Shown here piece after piece: positions 29,814 through 32,866 of a stretch of 32,866 nucleotides of DNA (its first letter is position 1; each line of letters opens with the position of its first letter). Below the pieces are notes generated by a model, which worked only from the letters and a program-made list of their open reading frames with translations, was not told the origin of the DNA and did not search any database. The position numbers and the translations under genes are program-made. The stretch comes from Thermoplasmata archaeon (GTDB taxonomy: Archaea > Thermoplasmatota > Thermoplasmata > Thermoplasmatales > Thermoplasmataceae): positions 1 to 32,866 of the forward strand of contig JAKAWU010000010.1 of the NCBI GenBank assembly GCA_021816965.1, given 5' to 3'.

Positions 29814-30573
29814 AGTGAGAGAACTGTTACCAGAGGGTGAAATATCCTTCATAGCGGGCCCATGCTCAGTGGAAAGCAGAAAAATGCTGAATGATGTTGC
29901 AGGATTCCTTTCAGGGATAGGAGTCAGGATGCTTCGTGGTGGCCTATTCAAGCCAAGGACATCACCGGACAGTTTCCAGGGACTCAGGGAGCAGGGATTA
30001 TCCATAATGAGAGAAGTCGCGGATGAACATCATATGGTGATGATTACAGAGGTCATAGACCCAGATTATATTGAACTCGTAGGGCAATACACTGATGTTT
30101 TCCAGGTGGGAAGCAGGAACAGCCAGAACTTTGCACTACTCAAAGAGCTAGGCAGGCAGGAAAAACCGGTTCTTCTAAAGAGGGGTTTTGGGAATACCAC
30201 AGAGGAGTTCTACCAGTCCTCAAGATATATATCATCTGAAGGAAACAGTGATATAATCATGGTTGAAAGAGGAATCAGAACATTTGAGGATTCCACCAGA
30301 TTTACTCTGGACATATCAAGCGTCCCAGTGATGAGGGAGAAAGTTGCTTATCCCATAGTTGTTGATCCAAGCCATCCTGCTGGGAAAAGAGAGTATGTGG
30401 AATCAATGTCTCTCGCTGCAGTGGGTGCAGGGGCAGATGGATTGATGATTGAAGTCCATCCTGAACCGAATCATGCACTCAGTGATGGGAGGCAACAGGT
30501 GACCTTCGCACAGTTTGAAAAAATATACAGGAAAGCTATTGAAATAAGGAAGACTATGAATTCAGGGCTTTGA
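29791..30573 (+). CDS. aroF: 3-deoxy-7-phosphoheptulonate (DAHP) synthase, KDO8PS-like type
   Basis: FIAGPCSVES, LRGGLFKPRTSPDSFQG, VGSRNSQNFALLKELG, VDPSHPAGKREYV. Alternative GTG start at 29779. Confidence 0.93.
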   Translation: MLTENMRKVRELLPEGEISFIAGPCSVESRKMLNDVAGFLSGIGVRMLRGGLFKPRTSPDSFQGLREQGLSIMREVADEHHMVMITEVIDPDYIELVGQYTDVFQVGSRNSQNFALLKELGRQEKPVLLKRGFGNTTEEFYQSSRYISSEGNSDIIMVERGIRTFEDSTRFTLDISSVPVMREKVAYPIVVDPSHPAGKREYVESMSLAAVGAGADGLMIEVHPEPNHALSDGRQQVTFAQFEKIYRKAIEIRKTMNSGL

Positions 30574-31173
30574 TTCTTTCAGGTAATCCTTCACAAGTTT
30601 TTTCATTGCCCTTCTCAATGTTTCCGAGAGAGAGGAGGTGGATATGCCCATTATTTTTGCAATTTCCGTGAGGGATGCCCTCCTTTCATTCTCAAAATAA
30701 CCAAGCTCATAACACATCTTAAGGATGGAGAACTCCCTTTCCGATATCTCAGTTTTCTTCTCCTCGGGGCCCTCTATTATCATTGGCTTAAGGTCTTCAT
30801 CCTCAAGTTTTTTCACGAGCCTTCTCATGGCACCTCTGTTCTCAACAAGAACCCGGTAGTTTATCCTGTAGTTATCCACGGAAGTGCTTGAAAGAATCAC
30901 TGCTTCACTGAGGGCCATAGTCCTGCAGGCAGAACAACTCTTTCCATAAACCCATATCTTCTTCTGACCCATCCTTGCCACATTTATGGACAGTTTCTTA
31001 AGAATCAGCATATCCCTTTCAGAGAAATTTTCTTTTTCAAAACTGTGAAGAGTCTCTTCTGGTTCAATCTTCAATCTAGATACTGACTTGACCCCCGTCA
31101 TTTTCATTATGGCATCAACGATCTTACAGTCATCTCTCTGAACCTGTACGACGAACTCAAGGGGGTAGTTCAT
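30562..31173 (-). CDS. HTH_10 (bacterio-opsin activator-type) transcriptional regulator with CxxC
   Basis: 203 aa; C-terminal ISEREFSILKMCYELGYFENERRASLTEIAKIMGISTSSLSETLRRAMKKLV; central GKSCSACR. Confidence 0.85.
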   Translation of the reverse strand: MNYPLEFVVQVQRDDCKIVDAIMKMTGVKSVSRLKIEPEETLHSFEKENFSERDMLILKKLSINVARMGQKKIWVYGKSCSACRTMALSEAVILSSTSVDNYRINYRVLVENRGAMRRLVKKLEDEDLKPMIIEGPEEKKTEISEREFSILKMCYELGYFENERRASLTEIAKIMGISTSSLSETLRRAMKKLVKDYLKESKP

Positions 31174-31219
31174 AATCCCCTATATATAAGGGCAATATAA
31201 ATGTTCAAATGTAGTTATT

Positions 31220-32125
31220 TCAATTGCCTGTACTTCCCTTGAGAATGCTTTTCCTTAAATCCCCTGCTGTTGATTCTATCTGTGCATATGCATTGTGTGG
31301 GTGGATGCTTTCGTAGCTCTCTGAACTGATGGAAACTATAGTGTCATCCCTAATGCCCATTTCTTTTAGAAGCCTTGAAGCTATTTCTCTCACAATATCC
31401 TCTACAAACATAGGATTCATATGTGCCCTGACCACGAGTTCTCCCTCATCCCTTCTCTTGAGCACTGGAAGAAGCGAGCCATTGGCAACGGATTCACCGA
31501 TTTCTATTAGCCTCAGGGCCTCAACCTGAATTTCCCCGTCCGTTTCAAGAGAAATTTTCACCCTGTTTCTCTGATTATGTGTTATGATCGGTATCTTCGA
31601 CAGAAACTCCTCTGCTTCAGGATGTGAATCAGATATTATGGATCTTGCGCTTTCCATTGCGCAGGGACAGGCATTCATCCCCATAAATTCAACTCCTATT
31701 TTCTGCCTGAGATTACCTCCTCTGTGAAGAACAGTGGATGATTCAAGATTGTAAGAGACAAAAGATTTCCTTCCACTTCCTGATGTTGTTTCCGCAAATA
31801 ATTCAGTTTTGAGTGAAACGTTGCATTTTTCAGAATATGTGAATCTTTTCAGGGAATCCCTTGCTATCTCCAGAGTCACGTTCTCGATAGATATCTCATC
31901 CTCCCTGTCGAGTGCTATGCTGTTGATTGATTCTACAGCTCTGGACATGTCAGCACCCTTTCTTCCTGGAGGAAGATCAACATATAATTCGATATCCGCA
32001 AGGATATGATTCACATTGCCTCCCCTCTTTATGTTGAGAGGTACCCTGACGTTCCTGACTCCAACCTTCCCAATAGAAAGATAATGTTTTGGAGAACCGC
32101 CCTGAACGTCAGCTAGTTCTTTCAT
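31220..32125 (-). CDS. mptA: GTP cyclohydrolase MptA (COG1469/FolE2-type)
   Basis: 301 aa; GVRNVRVPL, DLPPGRKGADMSRAVESI, FMGMNACPCAMESAR, THNQRNRVKISLET. Confidence 0.93.
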   Translation of the reverse strand: MKELADVQGGSPKHYLSIGKVGVRNVRVPLNIKRGGNVNHILADIELYVDLPPGRKGADMSRAVESINSIALDREDEISIENVTLEIARDSLKRFTYSEKCNVSLKTELFAETTSGSGRKSFVSYNLESSTVLHRGGNLRQKIGVEFMGMNACPCAMESARSIISDSHPEAEEFLSKIPIITHNQRNRVKISLETDGEIQVEALRLIEIGESVANGSLLPVLKRRDEGELVVRAHMNPMFVEDIVREIASRLLKEMGIRDDTIVSISSESYESIHPHNAYAQIESTAGDLRKSILKGSTGN

Positions 32126-32131
32126 ATGAAC

Positions 32132-32491
32132 CTACTTGCCTGTCTGTCCGCCATAAGCTTTCTGGATTGCCTGTTCGAGTTCCCTGTACTTCTCATCCAG
32201 TGACTTTTGCTGCTTTTCTATGGTTTTAATCCTGATCTCACTGAGTTCCTTCTGCTCCTTAAGGTCATCCATAAGTTTTGTTTTGTCATCAACCTTGTAT
32301 AAAACGGGGCCCACACTCTTGTACACGGGAACACCATCATTTATTTTCTCAAGTTCCTCTATCGTTTTTGAGAGTTCCTTAATTCTTAGGTCAATCTGGT
32401 ACTTCTGGTTTCCAAGTTGTTCTATCTGGTTCTCCAACTGCTGGGCCTGCTTGATCTGATTCTGTAAATAATTACTTATTCCCCCTTCCAT
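32132..32491 (-). CDS. pfdB: Prefoldin beta subunit
   Basis: 119 aa coiled-coil with central VYKSVGPVLYKVD. Confidence 0.92.
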   Translation of the reverse strand: MEGGISNYLQNQIKQAQQLENQIEQLGNQKYQIDLRIKELSKTIEELEKINDGVPVYKSVGPVLYKVDDKTKLMDDLKEQKELSEIRIKTIEKQQKSLDEKYRELEQAIQKAYGGQTGK

Positions 32492-32494
32492 CTC

Positions 32495-32758
32495 TTATTC
32501 ACCTTTAATTATTCTGTCTGCTATTACGAGCCATTTCTGGATAGAACCCATAACAGCCCTAAGTGAAACTATATCGCTGGCTCCTATATAAATTATGAAA
32601 TCTTCACTGTTTTCCTGAATGCTGACTTCTGTCCTTCCAGACCTTGAATCTATGTTTTCTCTTATGGAATCCACATGTTTTGAGAACATATTTTTTTCCA
32701 GCCTTATGGTCAGGTTGAAAGGTTGTCTATTCATTTCCAGATAATGCATGGAACTCAA
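32495..32758 (-). CDS. pcc1: KEOPS complex subunit Pcc1
   Basis: 87 aa; short Pcc1-like fold, IYIGASDIVSLRAVMGSIQKWLVIADRII, adjacent to prefoldin beta as is common in archaea. Confidence 0.8.
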   Translation of the reverse strand: MSSMHYLEMNRQPFNLTIRLEKNMFSKHVDSIRENIDSRSGRTEVSIQENSEDFIIYIGASDIVSLRAVMGSIQKWLVIADRIIKGE

Positions 32759-32789
32759 AAATATATATTTGTGTTAAGTATCACATTTT

Positions 32790-32864
32790 GGGCTCGTGGC
32801 CTAGTATGGATAAGGCACCGTCCTTCTAAGTCGGTGATCGTGGGTTCAAATCCCACCGGGCCCG
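32790..32864 (+). tRNA. tRNA-Arg (TCT)
   Basis: Acceptor GGGCTCG/CGGGCCC, D arm GCC..GGC, anticodon loop CTTCTAA, T arm GTGGG-TTCAAAT-CCCAC, discriminator G. Confidence 0.95.
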
Positions 32865-32866
32865 TA

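Noticed and set aside
31177-31192. CCCCTATATATAAGGG upstream of the HTH_10 gene as an autoregulatory operator
   Set aside because: Only the outer CCCT/AGGG bases are symmetric; the centre is out of phase, so it is not a convincing palindrome.
1-32866. CRISPR arrays, toxin-antitoxin or defence clusters, inteins
   Set aside because: No regularly spaced repeats, no recognised defence genes and no insertion in MCM or other common intein hosts were seen.

Overview
This is an archaeal chromosomal window. Gene content (G1P dehydrogenase, MCM, TBP, Pcc1, prefoldin beta, deoxyhypusine synthase, MptA) together with a futalosine-type menaquinone set suggests Thermoplasmatales-like Euryarchaeota; that assignment is inference. 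About 30 protein-coding genes and two tRNAs (Gly-GCC, Arg-TCT) can be supported. Main blocks: (i) egsA - UPF0179 - YchF-type GTPase, with a convergent family-5 UDG; (ii) acyl-CoA synthetase and MFS transporter; (iii) deoxyhypusine synthase, a second MFS transporter and an ABC ATPase/permease pair; (iv) IMP dehydrogenase; (v) mqnA-mqnE divergent from mqnC, then truD, convergent TBP and cyclophilin; (vi) mcm - DUF424 - ubiE/menG-like - trpB2-A-D-F-E-G-C - DAHP synthase in one co-directional, overlapping array; (vii) HTH_10 regulator, mptA, prefoldin beta, pcc1, tRNA-Arg. Most of the window is ordinary core genome and I see no CRISPR array, defence island or clearly new multi-gene system. The observations most worth checking are a decayed, frameshifted tnpB fossil between cyclophilin and mcm that ORF calling misses, an IS605-type right-end/omega-RNA-like hairpin at the window start, an mqnA reading frame whose conserved N-terminus lies upstream of any AUG, a tRNA-Gly with C at the normally invariant U55 position, and a trp operon that carries only a TrpB2-type beta subunit. 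All family calls come from reading the sequence; no database search was run.
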